Shown here: positions 17,621 to 26,045 of the stretch, piece by piece
Numbering within the stretch: the first letter of the stretch is position 1
Layout: every line of letters starts with the position of its first letter
Assembly: GCF_001654985.1 (NCBI RefSeq)
Contig: NZ_LXEU01000047.1
Coordinates: forward strand, 1 to 64,000
DNA from: Kluyvera georgiana ATCC 51603
Lineage (GTDB): Bacteria; Pseudomonadota; Gammaproteobacteria; Enterobacterales; Enterobacteriaceae
DNA: 64,000 nucleotides
Direction of reading: 5' to 3'
Program-made: the position numbers and the translations under genes
Notes under the pieces: generated by a model
Databases searched by the model: none
Seen by the model: the letters and a program-made list of their open reading frames with translations, nothing else
Told to the model about the DNA's origin: nothing

Positions 17621-18055
17621 TTACGGCAATATTTTTTTAAGCAGAAGCTCGAGTGTTGCAACTTCATTTGCCGTTAAGTTTTTTGTTAATTCCTGGTGCA
17701 GGTTTTGCCCAACGAGCAGATGGCATTGTTCACAAATGGCTGCGCCTTCCGGCGTCAACTGAATCAATACACCCCGCTTGTCGCTTGGATTGGGTAACCG
17801 GGCTATCCAGCCCCGACACAGCAAACGGTCAAGCATGCGGGTGAGCGCGCCCAGATCCACCGACAAGGTTTTTTTCAATTCCACGGGGGTGATACTGCCT
17901 TTACAACGAATAGAGCACAGCACCCTAAACTGTGAGGCGGTAATGTCTTCTGGCGATAAATGCTCGTTGAGTAAGCGATCTTTCTTTTGGTTAACCAGGT
18001 GAATCAAATGCCCAAGTGGAATCATTTCATTGAAGAGATCGCTTGTGCTGTTCAC
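17621..18055 (-). CDS. marR: MarR, repressor of marRAB
   Basis: A 144-residue winged-helix repressor. The GTG at 18055 is the start, as in E. coli, giving [15 protein letters not shown]. The DNA-binding region includes [27 protein letters not shown] with the beta wing [10 protein letters not shown]. Cysteines are present near residue 51 (LCSIRCKG) and in ICEQCHLL; the latter includes the counterpart of the copper- and oxidant-sensing Cys80. Dimers bind the operator just upstream and release on salicylate or oxidation. First gene of marRAB. Confidence 0.97.
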   Translation of the reverse strand: MNSTSDLFNEMIPLGHLIHLVNQKKDRLLNEHLSPEDITASQFRVLCSIRCKGSITPVELKKTLSVDLGALTRMLDRLLCRGWIARLPNPSDKRGVLIQLTPEGAAICEQCHLLVGQNLHQELTKNLTANEVATLELLLKKILP

Positions 18056-18153
18056 AATGGTTGCCCTGGCAAGTACTTTAGTTGCGATGGATATTATTTC
18101 TCACGCAACCATAAGTCAACTGAATGGGTTGAACGATGCCACGAATTGCTAAA
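18056..18153 (-). promoter_or_regulatory. marRAB promoter, MarR operator and marbox
   Basis: On the minus strand there is a marbox (18132-18153, core TTAGCAATTCGTGGCATCG), then TTGACT (-35, 18114-18119), a 17-base spacer and TAATAT (-10, 18091-18096). MarR site II, TTGCCAGGGCAA, is intact next to the marR start (18061-18072). Site I between -35 and -10, which in E. coli is the similar palindrome TTGCCTGGGCAA, here reads TTGCGTGAGAAA and has lost its symmetry. Confidence 0.9.
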
Positions 18154-18284
18154 ACGCTTCAGGAAGGCCTAAATAGGATATCCTGTAGAGGAGCAACCCG
18201 TAGCAAGAGATGCTGTACAAAAGGGCGGCGACCAGGCGTACAGGCCGATTTTTTCCGTAAAACAGACAGGATTTTTAAACGCTT

Positions 18285-18953
18285 ATGAAGGAACTCTTTC
18301 AGGCAATTGGGCTAGGTCTGGTGGTGTTGCTACCGCTGGCTAACCCGCTAACCACCGTCGCGCTATTCCTTGGCCTTTCGGGGAATATGAACAGCGCGGA
18401 GCGTAACCGGCAGTCATTGATGGCTTCCGTTTACGTTTTCGCTATCATGATGGTGGCCTACTATGCAGGCCAGGTGGTGATGAATACATTTGGGATATCA
18501 ATACCTGGCCTCCGTATTGCCGGCGGGCTGATTGTCGCTTTTATTGGTTTCCGCATGCTGTTCCCGCAACAGAAGGCGCATGACTCACCGGAAGCGCGCA
18601 GTAAGTCCGAAGAGCTGCAGGAAGAGCCGACCGCCAATATCGCCTTTGTGCCGCTGGCGATGCCCAGCACCGCAGGCCCTGGCACCATTGCGATGATCAT
18701 CAGCTCGGCCTCAACGGTGAAGCATGGTGTCAACTTCCCGGAGTGGGTTGTCCTGGTCGCGCCGCCGATTATCTTTGCGCTGGTTGGGGTGATTTTATGG
18801 AGCTGCCTGCGCAGTTCCGGGGCGATCATGCGCCTGGTGGGGAAAGGCGGCATCGAGGCGATTTCGCGTCTGATGGGCTTCCTGCTGGTCTGCATGGGGG
18901 TGCAGTTTATTATTAACGGCGTGCTGGAGATTATTAAAACCTATCCTGCCTGA
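18285..18953 (+). CDS. marC: MarC family inner-membrane protein
   Basis: A 222-residue protein with six predicted helices, the size of E. coli MarC (221). The family pattern [16 protein letters not shown] is at the N-terminus, and [18 protein letters not shown] marks the second repeat near residue 128. Despite its name and position it has no proven role in antibiotic resistance, and its substrate is unknown. It is transcribed divergently from marRAB from the shared 229-base regulatory region and converges on sotB. Confidence 0.95.
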   Translation: MKELFQAIGLGLVVLLPLANPLTTVALFLGLSGNMNSAERNRQSLMASVYVFAIMMVAYYAGQVVMNTFGISIPGLRIAGGLIVAFIGFRMLFPQQKAHDSPEARSKSEELQEEPTANIAFVPLAMPSTAGPGTIAMIISSASTVKHGVNFPEWVVLVAPPIIFALVGVILWSCLRSSGAIMRLVGKGGIEAISRLMGFLLVCMGVQFIINGVLEIIKTYPA

Positions 18954-18958
18954 GGCAA

Positions 18959-18987
18959 ATCAGGCCGGGACTTTCACCCGGCCTGAT
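18959..18987. terminator. Hairpin between convergent marC and sotB
   Basis: ATCAGGCCGGG at 18959-18969 and its complement at 18977-18987 form an 11-pair stem with a seven-base loop. No T-run on either side, so termination efficiency is uncertain. Confidence 0.65.
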
Positions 18988-18995
18988 AACGCGTT

Positions 18996-20195
18996 TTAAT
19001 GCTGATGCGCCTGTTCTTCTAACGACGCCGTAGGCCAGCGGCGGAAAATGATTGCAGCCCAGATAAACGCCGCCAGCGCAGGCGCCGCGCCCACGTAGCC
19101 GATAGATGACATCGACATATGGGTGCTAATCTGGCTGCCCAACAGCGCACCCGCGCCAATCCCGATATTGAAAATACCCGAGAATAGCGACATGGCGACA
19201 TCGGTGGCGTCCGGCGCTAACGCCAGCACCTTTACCTGCATACCCAGGCCAATCACCATAATTGCGATCCCCCAGAAGATGCTCAGCACCGCCAGATGGG
19301 TGGCATCCTGTGCCGCTGGCAACAGCAGCAGCAGACATACCAGCAGCAAGCCAATCGCGCTGCTGATAAGTGCGGAAGCATGCAGGTTACCCAGTTTGCC
19401 AAACAGCACGCTGCCGATGATCCCCGCGCCGCCGAGAATCAGCAGCAGCACGGTGGCAAAGTTGCCGCTCAGCCCGGCCACGGTCTGGACAAAGGGCTCA
19501 ATATAGCTGTAGGCGGTGTAGTGGGCGGTGACCACTACAACGGTCAGCAGGTAGATGCTCATCAGCGCCGGGCGACGGAAAAGCACCGGTAGGCTCTTCA
19601 GGGAACCAGAATGTTCGCTTGGCAGACGCGGCAGCAGCTTAATTAAGGCCAGCAGCGTAATCAGTGCCCCCACGCCAATGGCGAAGAAGGTGGTGCGCCA
19701 GCCAAAATACTGGCCGACGATGCGACCAATCGGAATACCAAAAACCATCGCCAGCGCCGTGCCGGTCGCAATCAGACTCAGGGCCTGCGCGCGTTTTCCC
19801 GCTGGCGCCATCCGAATGGCCAGCGAGGCGGTGATCGACCAGAACACCGCGTGGGCGAAGGCAATGCCAATACGGCTGGCGACCAGCACCGTGAAGTTCC
19901 ACGCGAGGAACGAGATCACGTGGCTGGCAATAAACAGGACAAAGAGTCCGATCAGCAGCTTGCGGCGCTCCATCTGGCTGGTCAACAGCATAAACGGTAG
20001 CGACATCAGCGCGACGACCCATGCGTAGATGGTCAACATAATACCGACTTCGGCGGTCTGCATGCCAAAGCTGTCTGCGATGTCCGACAGCAGGCCAACC
20101 GGAACGAACTCAGTGGTATTAAAAATAAAGGCAGCGACGGCCAGCGTGACTACCCGAAGCCACGCGATCCGACGAGAGACGGCGTTTGTTGTCAT
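18996..20195 (-). CDS. sotB: SotB, sugar/drug efflux MFS transporter
   Basis: A 399-residue major facilitator protein with 12 helices and high similarity to E. coli SotB (YdeA, 396 residues): [34 protein letters not shown] and [17 protein letters not shown]. coli SotB exports arabinose and IPTG and lowers their intracellular level. The gene has its own upstream region of about 160 bases. In K-12 it separates marC from yneK and ptrR; here about 11.7 kb of other genes follow before ptrR. Confidence 0.93.
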   Translation of the reverse strand: MTTNAVSRRIAWLRVVTLAVAAFIFNTTEFVPVGLLSDIADSFGMQTAEVGIMLTIYAWVVALMSLPFMLLTSQMERRKLLIGLFVLFIASHVISFLAWNFTVLVASRIGIAFAHAVFWSITASLAIRMAPAGKRAQALSLIATGTALAMVFGIPIGRIVGQYFGWRTTFFAIGVGALITLLALIKLLPRLPSEHSGSLKSLPVLFRRPALMSIYLLTVVVVTAHYTAYSYIEPFVQTVAGLSGNFATVLLLILGGAGIIGSVLFGKLGNLHASALISSAIGLLLVCLLLLLPAAQDATHLAVLSIFWGIAIMVIGLGMQVKVLALAPDATDVAMSLFSGIFNIGIGAGALLGSQISTHMSMSSIGYVGAAPALAAFIWAAIIFRRWPTASLEEQAHQH

Positions 20196-20397
20196 AGATA
20201 ATGCACCGGGGGCGTTAGATAAATGAAGAGACGTGGGATCTTAAAGCTATTATTGCTGCAAATACAATCATTATGTGATTTGGATCTCATTTTTATTTCA
20301 TAGTGACAGTGTCACATAATATGAGGGGAAAGGGGCTTGTCGTTGTTAAGATTTTGTGTCAGTTTGCGATAACGTGGATACAACGCAGAGGAATAAT

Positions 20398-21186
20398 ATG
20401 TACGAGATTGATTTTTTTATGGTTGATGCCTTTAGTGACCGGGCCTTTGGCGGCAACGCGGCGGCCGTCTGTCTGCTGAAAGAATGGCCCGCAGATGACC
20501 TGCTGCTCAAGATGGCGCAACAACATAATCAGTCGGAAACCGCATTTATTGTTAAGCAGCCGGGCGGCTTTGCGTTGCGCTGGTTTACCACCCGGGATGA
20601 GGTTAACCTTTGTGGTCACGGCACGCTGGCCAGCGCCCATGTGGTGTTCAACTATCTCGACTATCCGGATGAACGGGTTCATTTCGAGACGCTCTCCGGG
20701 CGCTTAACCGTGACGCGTAGCGGTGAATGGCTGACGCTGGATTTCCCCATCAGCGTGACCGAAGAAGCTGTGCCGCCAGAAGAGATGCTGCGTGCGCTCG
20801 GTATCAGCGAGTATCGCCAGGCGCGTCAAGGCAGAGCATGGGTTATTGAACTGGAGAATCGGCAACAGGTTGAAGCACTGCAACCGGATATCGGCGCGAT
20901 GATACCGGGCGAACATAAAGTCTCAGTAACAGCGAAAGGCGACGGCGAATACGATTTTGTCAGCCGTTTCTTCTCGCCGGGTGAAGCGGTATGGGAAGAT
21001 CCGGTGACCGGTTCGGCGCACACGATGTTGATTCCTTACTGGGGCGAGACGTTAGGGAAAACGCAGATGCTGGCGCGTCAGGTCTCCGCCCGCGGCGGCG
21101 ATGTGCGCTGCGAGTGGCGGGGAGAACGGGTCCTCATGAGCGGGAAGGCGAGAACCTATTTGCAGGGCAAGGTGTTTCTGGATTAA
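20398..21186 (+). CDS. PhzF-family isomerase/epimerase-like protein
   Basis: A 262-residue protein of the PhzF/diaminopimelate-epimerase fold. Family marks are all present: VDAFSDRAFGGNAAAV at the N-terminus, the catalytic glutamate in HNQSETAFI (near residue 46), NLCGHGTLASAHV, and WEDPVTGSAHTML in the second half. The ATG at 20398 follows GAGGAA. E. coli YddE is a longer homologue. Substrates of most members are unknown; they typically isomerise small amino- or keto-acid-like compounds. It stands alone, converging on the permease gene through a hairpin. Confidence 0.88.
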   Translation: MYEIDFFMVDAFSDRAFGGNAAAVCLLKEWPADDLLLKMAQQHNQSETAFIVKQPGGFALRWFTTRDEVNLCGHGTLASAHVVFNYLDYPDERVHFETLSGRLTVTRSGEWLTLDFPISVTEEAVPPEEMLRALGISEYRQARQGRAWVIELENRQQVEALQPDIGAMIPGEHKVSVTAKGDGEYDFVSRFFSPGEAVWEDPVTGSAHTMLIPYWGETLGKTQMLARQVSARGGDVRCEWRGERVLMSGKARTYLQGKVFLD

Positions 21187-21215
21187 CCCGGCGTCGCTGT
21201 GCTCAGCCGGGTTAA
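21183..21215. terminator. Hairpin between the PhzF gene and the SLC13-type permease gene
   Basis: TTAACCCGGC at 21183-21192 and GCCGGGTTAA at 21206-21215 pair over ten bases with a 13-base loop. It covers the stop codon of the PhzF gene and could end both convergent transcripts, although there is no long T-run. Confidence 0.6.
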
Positions 21216-21241
21216 AGAGGAAGGCTAATTCTTGTGGGTCT

Positions 21242-22519
21242 TTACACCGGGAAGATAATAATTGCACCTGCGCACAGGGCGACAATACGGATCAGATACA
21301 TCGGGACGGTGAAAAGCCAGAATTCTGACATTTTGTATTTTCCCATCCCCATGATCATCGCTGGCATACCATCAATCGGCATATAGCCGCCGTTCCAGCC
21401 GGAAATGGTGATGGCGATAGCGGCCGCCGTTGGGTTCAGACCAAGCCCAGTACAGGCCGCGATACCAATAGGGCCAAAAATGAAAATCGAACCAATTGTT
21501 GAACCGGTAAACGTTGCGCAGGTGCTGGTTAACAAGGCTAAAATCAGGATAAAGATGAAAGGTGATACGTTGGTGCCCAGTACGCCCGCCACCGCATTAC
21601 CGATCATCGCGGTAACACCGGTACCCGCCAGTGCATCAGCCACGCCAATGACGCAGGCGGTCATGATAATGACCGGAGCCCCCATATTGTCCCGGACTTC
21701 TTTGAAATCGAGCACGCCAATAAAGAGCAAGAATGCGCCTGCCAAACCAGGAGCAATATAGGCGATATCGCCTAATGTGCTCATCAGCATCATGCCAATA
21801 ACGCTGAAGAAAAATGCGCCCACGGTGCACTTCTCTTTCCAGGCCGGCAGTGTCGCCGTCTCGTCTTCCTGCGTTGCAGTATTATCACTTGCATCGGCAA
21901 TGGGGTGGTCGGGCAAAAAGCGATAAGCCACCAGGCTCCAGGCAAAATAGGCAGCCGACATAACCAGGTTAACCAGGGCGAATTTCATCATTGAAATTTC
22001 CTGATTAATCCCCGACGCTTGTAATACGGAGACGGTGACGCCGAAAAGTAATGCGACGTTAATCGGAATCAGCGGATGATTGGTCGCAAAACCTAATGGC
22101 ATGACCAGTTTTGACGTCGGCAATTTCTTGCTGTACGGCAGTGAGGCGATCAGCGAGAGAATGAGCACGTAGTAACCCGTCGCACCAGTGCCAGCGAGGC
22201 TCGCACCAAGCATAACGATCATCAGTAGCAGAATATAACTTTTATAACCACCGCGATTGAGATGGACCATCATCGCCGTTTTGATACTGCTGATGAGGCG
22301 TGTTTTCTGTAATCCAGCCATCACGACCATAAAACCCGCCAGCATAATGACCGTCGAGTTCACAAACCCGGCGAAGGCCTGTTGAATCGTCGACACTTTG
22401 CAGACAACCAGTAGAAGACAGGCAAGCAGTGGTGGCGCGCCAAAGGGAAGTTTATCCGTCATGATCAGTACGATCATCAGGACCAATATCCCGAGTGCCA
22501 GAATCATTTCCGTTGTCAT
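21242..22519 (-). CDS. SLC13/ArsB-NhaD-type anion permease
   Basis: A 425-residue membrane protein with about 11 to 12 helices and the arrangement of the ion transporter superfamily (CitMHS, GltP-like and SLC13 permeases). Notable segments are FVNSTVIMLAGFMVVMAGL, GASLAGTGATGYYVL, FATNHPLIPINVALLFG and, in the second half, TFTGSTIGSIFIFGPIG and ISGWNGGYMPIDGMPAM; the Thr/Ser/Gly-rich hairpins resemble the substrate-binding loops of SLC13. It probably imports an organic anion with sodium or protons. It is the last gene of the minus-strand catabolic set, 12 bases after the YhcH-type gene, so it should carry that pathway's acidic substrate. Confidence 0.75.
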   Translation of the reverse strand: MTTEMILALGILVLMIVLIMTDKLPFGAPPLLACLLLVVCKVSTIQQAFAGFVNSTVIMLAGFMVVMAGLQKTRLISSIKTAMMVHLNRGGYKSYILLLMIVMLGASLAGTGATGYYVLILSLIASLPYSKKLPTSKLVMPLGFATNHPLIPINVALLFGVTVSVLQASGINQEISMMKFALVNLVMSAAYFAWSLVAYRFLPDHPIADASDNTATQEDETATLPAWKEKCTVGAFFFSVIGMMLMSTLGDIAYIAPGLAGAFLLFIGVLDFKEVRDNMGAPVIIMTACVIGVADALAGTGVTAMIGNAVAGVLGTNVSPFIFILILALLTSTCATFTGSTIGSIFIFGPIGIAACTGLGLNPTAAAIAITISGWNGGYMPIDGMPAMIMGMGKYKMSEFWLFTVPMYLIRIVALCAGAIIIFPV

Positions 22520-22531
22520 TGAGAAGCTCCT

Positions 22532-23002
22532 TTATGCTACGAGCATCGCACGAGGTATCTTAAATACGGCCTTCCGCACCGTTACTGGGGAGTCAACCAG
22601 GCACAAGGCCTGATGTGGTTCGCCCGGCATAAATAGCGCGAAATCTCCCGACTGAAGGGTGATGTCAACCGTGGGGTTACCGTGGTGGGTAATAAACAGA
22701 TCCGGTTTGCGTTCCTCATCTCCTTCCTGCGCGACAGAGCGCACGCCAGCGCGAATGAGTTCACAACCCGCGAGCATGACCTGAATGTCAGCCCAATCCC
22801 GGTGGTATTCGGTGTGGCGTTGAGTCACGGGCTGCGTCAGCGCGTCGCTGAGGGTGCAAAACCAGGCGCACCCCTCAGGCTGCCAGCGCCCATCTTCTCG
22901 CGCCATGAGCGCCGGAAGTGAACAGTCAGCCCGGGAAAGCAATTGCCGTATTTCGTTGGGAAGCCCGGCCATCTGCAGGGCATTGAGATTACCAATGATC
23001 AT
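22532..23002 (-). CDS. YhcH/YjgK/YiaL (NanQ-like) family protein
   Basis: A 156-residue cupin-like protein. It matches the family in length and in EYHRDWADIQVMLAGCE (residues 67-83) and GDFALFMPGEPHQ (near 130-142), which hold the metal-binding Glu and His. The E. coli member NanQ speeds opening or anomer exchange of sialic acid; YiaL and YjgK act in other sugar-acid pathways. Here it follows a BNR-type protein (overlap of four bases) and precedes an anion permease, so it is probably an anomerase or mutarotase for the imported sugar acid. Confidence 0.82.
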   Translation of the reverse strand: MIIGNLNALQMAGLPNEIRQLLSRADCSLPALMAREDGRWQPEGCAWFCTLSDALTQPVTQRHTEYHRDWADIQVMLAGCELIRAGVRSVAQEGDEERKPDLFITHHGNPTVDITLQSGDFALFMPGEPHQALCLVDSPVTVRKAVFKIPRAMLVA

Positions 23003-24171
23003 CGTGTGGATTCCTTAACCCAGTCTGCTGATACGCGGACGTACTTGATGGCCTGGCGAAAATAGGTGTAGGTAATGTGCAGCATGCCGTCCTGGCCCTG
23101 TTTGATGCTTGGATAGGAGAACTCGCGGTTACGTTTATCCAGCGAATTGTTGGTCATACAATAGCCGTCGCCTTCATCAAGATGGCGCTGCCACGGCCAG
23201 CTTTTCCCGCCGTCGGCGGAGATGGCGACGGTCATCGGCGCACGCGGCGCGCCCCAGAACGCGGTTTTCCCGCCGGTGGCTTCAGGCTCTTTACGGCTGC
23301 TGTCGCCGTCGTCGATTTCGTCGTACAGAGAAGCGCGACGCTCCAGCGCACCCTCAGCGCTCATCTGGTTGAAGACCAGCGCTAACTCACCGCTGGCAAG
23401 CGTAGTGACCTGAATAGATGAGTTATTGTTGGGCAGCACGGTGGCTTCAGGTATGGACCAACTTTCGCCGCCGTCGCTGGATTGGCTGTAATAGATGTTA
23501 TCGGCCCAGCGGCTGCGGAAGAGCGCAATCAGCTTACCGTCAGGTTGGGTGGTGATATTCATATGCACACAGCCCAGGCTCTCCGGCACCGCAACGTCGC
23601 GCCAGCTTTTACCACCGTCAGAGGAGATTTTCACTGCGCTGACATCATCATTGCCGACCCATTTTTCACCTGGTTGCGTACGGCAATAGAACACCGGTAG
23701 CAGCCAATTACCGTTGTTCAGCACCGTTATCGGCTGACGGATAAAGGTACCAGGTTGGTCGAGCAGAGTCGCAATCTCACCCCAGGTGCGACCGAGGTCG
23801 TGAGACTGGCGATAGCGGACGATTGCGGTATCCTGATTGCCTGAGAGCTGTGCAGTCCACAGCAACCAAAGGATGTTGTCCGGGGCGAGAAACAGCACCG
23901 GGTTTTGCTCGGAACGGCTATCGTCGCAGGAGAGTTTTTGCGCCTCACTCCACCGATCGCTTTGCGGCGGCAAACGCGATCCCCACACGGAGATATCGGC
24001 GATGCCTTCCTGCGTGCCGCCAAACCAGACGCACATCAGTGAACCGTCCGGCAGCGGGAGCAAATTAGCGGCATGATTTTGCGGGCAAGCTGAAGGCAGC
24101 ATTGCCGTTTCAATTTGAATTTCCTGGCTATGCGGGCGAATAATGCCGTCACGAAGTAGGGTTACAGACAT
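22999..24171 (-). CDS. Cytoplasmic BNR-repeat, sialidase-like protein
   Basis: A 390-residue six-bladed propeller-type protein of the predicted neuraminidase (BNR_2) group. Four Asp-box-like repeats are visible: SHDLGRTWGE, SSDGGKSWRD, SSDGGESWSI and SADGGKSWPW. There is no signal peptide, so it should act inside the cell. The N-terminal arginine motif (F/Y)RIP of true sialidases is missing; that region reads CPQNHAANLLPLPDGSLM, followed by CVWFGGTQEGIADISVWGSR, as in the uncharacterised BNR group. True sialidase activity is therefore doubtful; a glycosidase, lyase or lactonase acting on a small acidic glycoside is possible. It lies between a TerC gene and the YhcH-type gene, all on one strand. 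Confidence 0.8.
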   Translation of the reverse strand: MSVTLLRDGIIRPHSQEIQIETAMLPSACPQNHAANLLPLPDGSLMCVWFGGTQEGIADISVWGSRLPPQSDRWSEAQKLSCDDSRSEQNPVLFLAPDNILWLLWTAQLSGNQDTAIVRYRQSHDLGRTWGEIATLLDQPGTFIRQPITVLNNGNWLLPVFYCRTQPGEKWVGNDDVSAVKISSDGGKSWRDVAVPESLGCVHMNITTQPDGKLIALFRSRWADNIYYSQSSDGGESWSIPEATVLPNNNSSIQVTTLASGELALVFNQMSAEGALERRASLYDEIDDGDSSRKEPEATGGKTAFWGAPRAPMTVAISADGGKSWPWQRHLDEGDGYCMTNNSLDKRNREFSYPSIKQGQDGMLHITYTYFRQAIKYVRVSADWVKESTR

Positions 24172-24198
24172 AATCAGACTCCATTTTTAAATCGGGTT

Positions 24199-24960
24199 TT
24201 ATTTGTTAATTTCCAGTTGTGCTAACGGATTGTGTTGATTTGAGACGGTGATGATTTTTTTATTGCGAATAATGTTGATAATCTCCACGGTTAATGAGAA
24301 GAAAATCGCGAAATAGAGATAACCTTTAGCAATGTGAATTTCTATGCTGTCGGCAACCAGCAGTACGCCAACAAAAAGCAGAAAAGTGAGTGCCAGTATT
24401 TTTATTGATGGTGTCGCGTTAACGAAATCGCCAATAGCTTTGGCCGCAAACATCATTACCCCAACCGCGATAATAACGGCGGAAATCATAATGAAAATAT
24501 GCTGCGATAAACCGACTGCAGTAATAACCGAGTCGAGGCTAAAGACAATATCTAACAGCATGATCTGGACAATTGCGCCCGCCAGCGATAGCTGATTCCG
24601 TCCTTCGCCGTGCGCTTCTTCCTCTTGCCGGATTTCGCAGCGGATTTCCTGGCACGATTTATAGATTAAAAACAGCCCCCCGCATAATAGAATTAGTGTT
24701 CTGAAAGAGACCGGGAAGTGCATAAGCGTAAACAGCGGTACCGTCAGGTGCGCCAGCCACGCAATGGACACCAGCAGCAGAATGCGCATTATCATCGCTC
24801 CGCCAAGCCCCATTCTCCGGGCGAGGTTTTGCTGTGCTGCGGGCAGTTTTGCCACCACCAGTGAAAGAAAAATAATATTATCAACCCCGAGAATAATTTC
24901 TAAGAAGGTGAGCGTGACTAACGTTAACCAAATATCGGGGTCTAACAACCATATTAACAT
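24199..24960 (-). CDS. TerC-family integral membrane protein
   Basis: A 253-residue membrane protein with seven to eight helices. The two acidic repeats of the TerC family are present: FLEIILGVDNIIFLS (residues 19-33) and MLLDIVFSLDSVITAVG (near 138-154). E. coli YgdQ and the N-terminal part of YoaE are similar. Members have been linked to tellurite resistance and to manganese export, probably during protein secretion. Its place inside a carbohydrate operon is unusual. It may supply or remove a metal needed by the iron alcohol dehydrogenase and the PdxA2-type enzyme, or it may be a passenger. The minus-strand start is just after CTATTAAAGGATTTTAGCA. Confidence 0.82.
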   Translation of the reverse strand: MLIWLLDPDIWLTLVTLTFLEIILGVDNIIFLSLVVAKLPAAQQNLARRMGLGGAMIMRILLLVSIAWLAHLTVPLFTLMHFPVSFRTLILLCGGLFLIYKSCQEIRCEIRQEEEAHGEGRNQLSLAGAIVQIMLLDIVFSLDSVITAVGLSQHIFIMISAVIIAVGVMMFAAKAIGDFVNATPSIKILALTFLLFVGVLLVADSIEIHIAKGYLYFAIFFSLTVEIINIIRNKKIITVSNQHNPLAQLEINK

Positions 24961-25046
24961 TGCTAAAATCCTTTAATAGAGACAAAGCTTGCAGAACTGA
25001 ATTAATTAATTCTCAGATGTTCTATGGGTTAATGCTGCATTAAATT

Positions 25047-25075
25047 TGATTGTCGAATTTACCGCGCGACAATCA
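25047..25075. promoter_or_regulatory. Inverted repeat with TGATTG/CAATCA arms upstream of the TerC gene
   Basis: TGATTGTCG at 25047-25055 and CGACAATCA at 25067-25075 form a nine-base inverted repeat. The outer TGATTG and CAATCA arms are the same as in the operator-like repeats at 27208 and 27314, but the spacing is larger. It could be a further operator or an RNA hairpin between the DapA-like and TerC genes. Confidence 0.35.
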
Positions 25076-25146
25076 GGTGCATAATTAATGTTATTGTATT
25101 TGTTAAGGCATGCCGGGAAAAACCCGGCACAGGTTAATTACAATGG

Positions 25147-26028
25147 TTAATGATATTGTTGACAGATCTGTTTAATTTTCTGTAATTGCTCCGGGCTGAA
25201 CTGAACCGTATATCGGCTCGCGCCAACCTTATAGCCCATAATCTGTAGCGCCTTTTTTACCACTGCCGGGGAGAAAGCAATTTTATAGAGTTCGGTACGC
25301 AGTCCGGTGACGTTCTCCTGCGCTTCGCGCGACCCTGCGATATCGCCAGCGTGAAAACGCGACCAGATTTGGTTGATTTCCGCAGCCGCTACGTTGGCCA
25401 GTCCGGAAATACAGGCAGAGCAACCGTCGATGAAACCTTGATGAATCAGAGAATCGGGGCCATTGAGGACATGAAAATCAGTCACATTTCGTACGGCGTC
25501 GAGGAAACCTTTCAGGCTGTCATAGCTTCCTGCGCTGTCTTTAATACCAATGATATTGGGGTGGGCGGCGAGCTGACGCGCGGTTTGCGGCTCAATGGTG
25601 TTGCCGGTGCGAGCAGGAATGTTGTACAGGAACATCGGTACGCTCAGCGCGTCGGCGATGGCGGTATAGTGAACGATCAGCTCATCTTGTTTCAGCGGCA
25701 CGAACCACGGCGTAATCACCGACACGGCATCAACGCCCAGCGCTGCGATACGCTGGCCGAGGCGGATCGTTTCGCGAGTCGAAACCTCGCCGATATGCGC
25801 CACGACCGGAACGCGTCCCGCCGCTTCCTCGACGCAGGCGGCAGCCACGGCCACTTTTTCATCTTCATTAAGCACGAAGAACTCGCCGTTGGTACCACCG
25901 CAGAAAATACCGTTGCCTGCGGCAATCTGGCGACTCACCTGGCGTTTGAGTTCGGCGATATTCAGCGCGCCGTCATCGGTAAATGGGGTCACGATAGCCG
26001 TTAATACGCCGGAAATGGGATGACTCAT
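25147..26028 (-). CDS. DapA/NanA-family pyruvate-dependent aldolase
   Basis: A 293-residue TIM-barrel lyase of the dihydrodipicolinate synthase/N-acetylneuraminate lyase family. The carboxylate-binding motif GTNGEF (residues 45-50), the catalytic Tyr in LYNIPARTGN (near 134) and the Schiff-base Lys in IIGIKDSAGS (near 162) are in place. Such enzymes join or split pyruvate and an aldehyde. Neither the DapA- nor NanA-specific residues are decisive, so the substrate is unknown; 2-keto-3-deoxy sugar acids are the commonest in catabolic clusters. It follows the iron alcohol dehydrogenase gene by 17 bases. A GCCGGG hairpin downstream (25109-25126) may partly terminate transcription before the TerC gene. 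Confidence 0.85.
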   Translation of the reverse strand: MSHPISGVLTAIVTPFTDDGALNIAELKRQVSRQIAAGNGIFCGGTNGEFFVLNEDEKVAVAAACVEEAAGRVPVVAHIGEVSTRETIRLGQRIAALGVDAVSVITPWFVPLKQDELIVHYTAIADALSVPMFLYNIPARTGNTIEPQTARQLAAHPNIIGIKDSAGSYDSLKGFLDAVRNVTDFHVLNGPDSLIHQGFIDGCSACISGLANVAAAEINQIWSRFHAGDIAGSREAQENVTGLRTELYKIAFSPAVVKKALQIMGYKVGASRYTVQFSPEQLQKIKQICQQYH

Positions 26029-26045
26029 GATGAACTCCTTATGGG

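Noticed and set aside
25109-25126. Terminator after the DapA-like gene
   Set aside because: The GCCGGG hairpin is not followed by T residues on the minus strand, so the TerC gene can be cotranscribed.
24199-26028. NanA/sialic acid operon
   Set aside because: There is no nanE, nanK or nanT homologue, the sialidase-like protein lacks the RIP motif and signal peptide, and kinase and PdxA2 genes point to tetronate chemistry instead.
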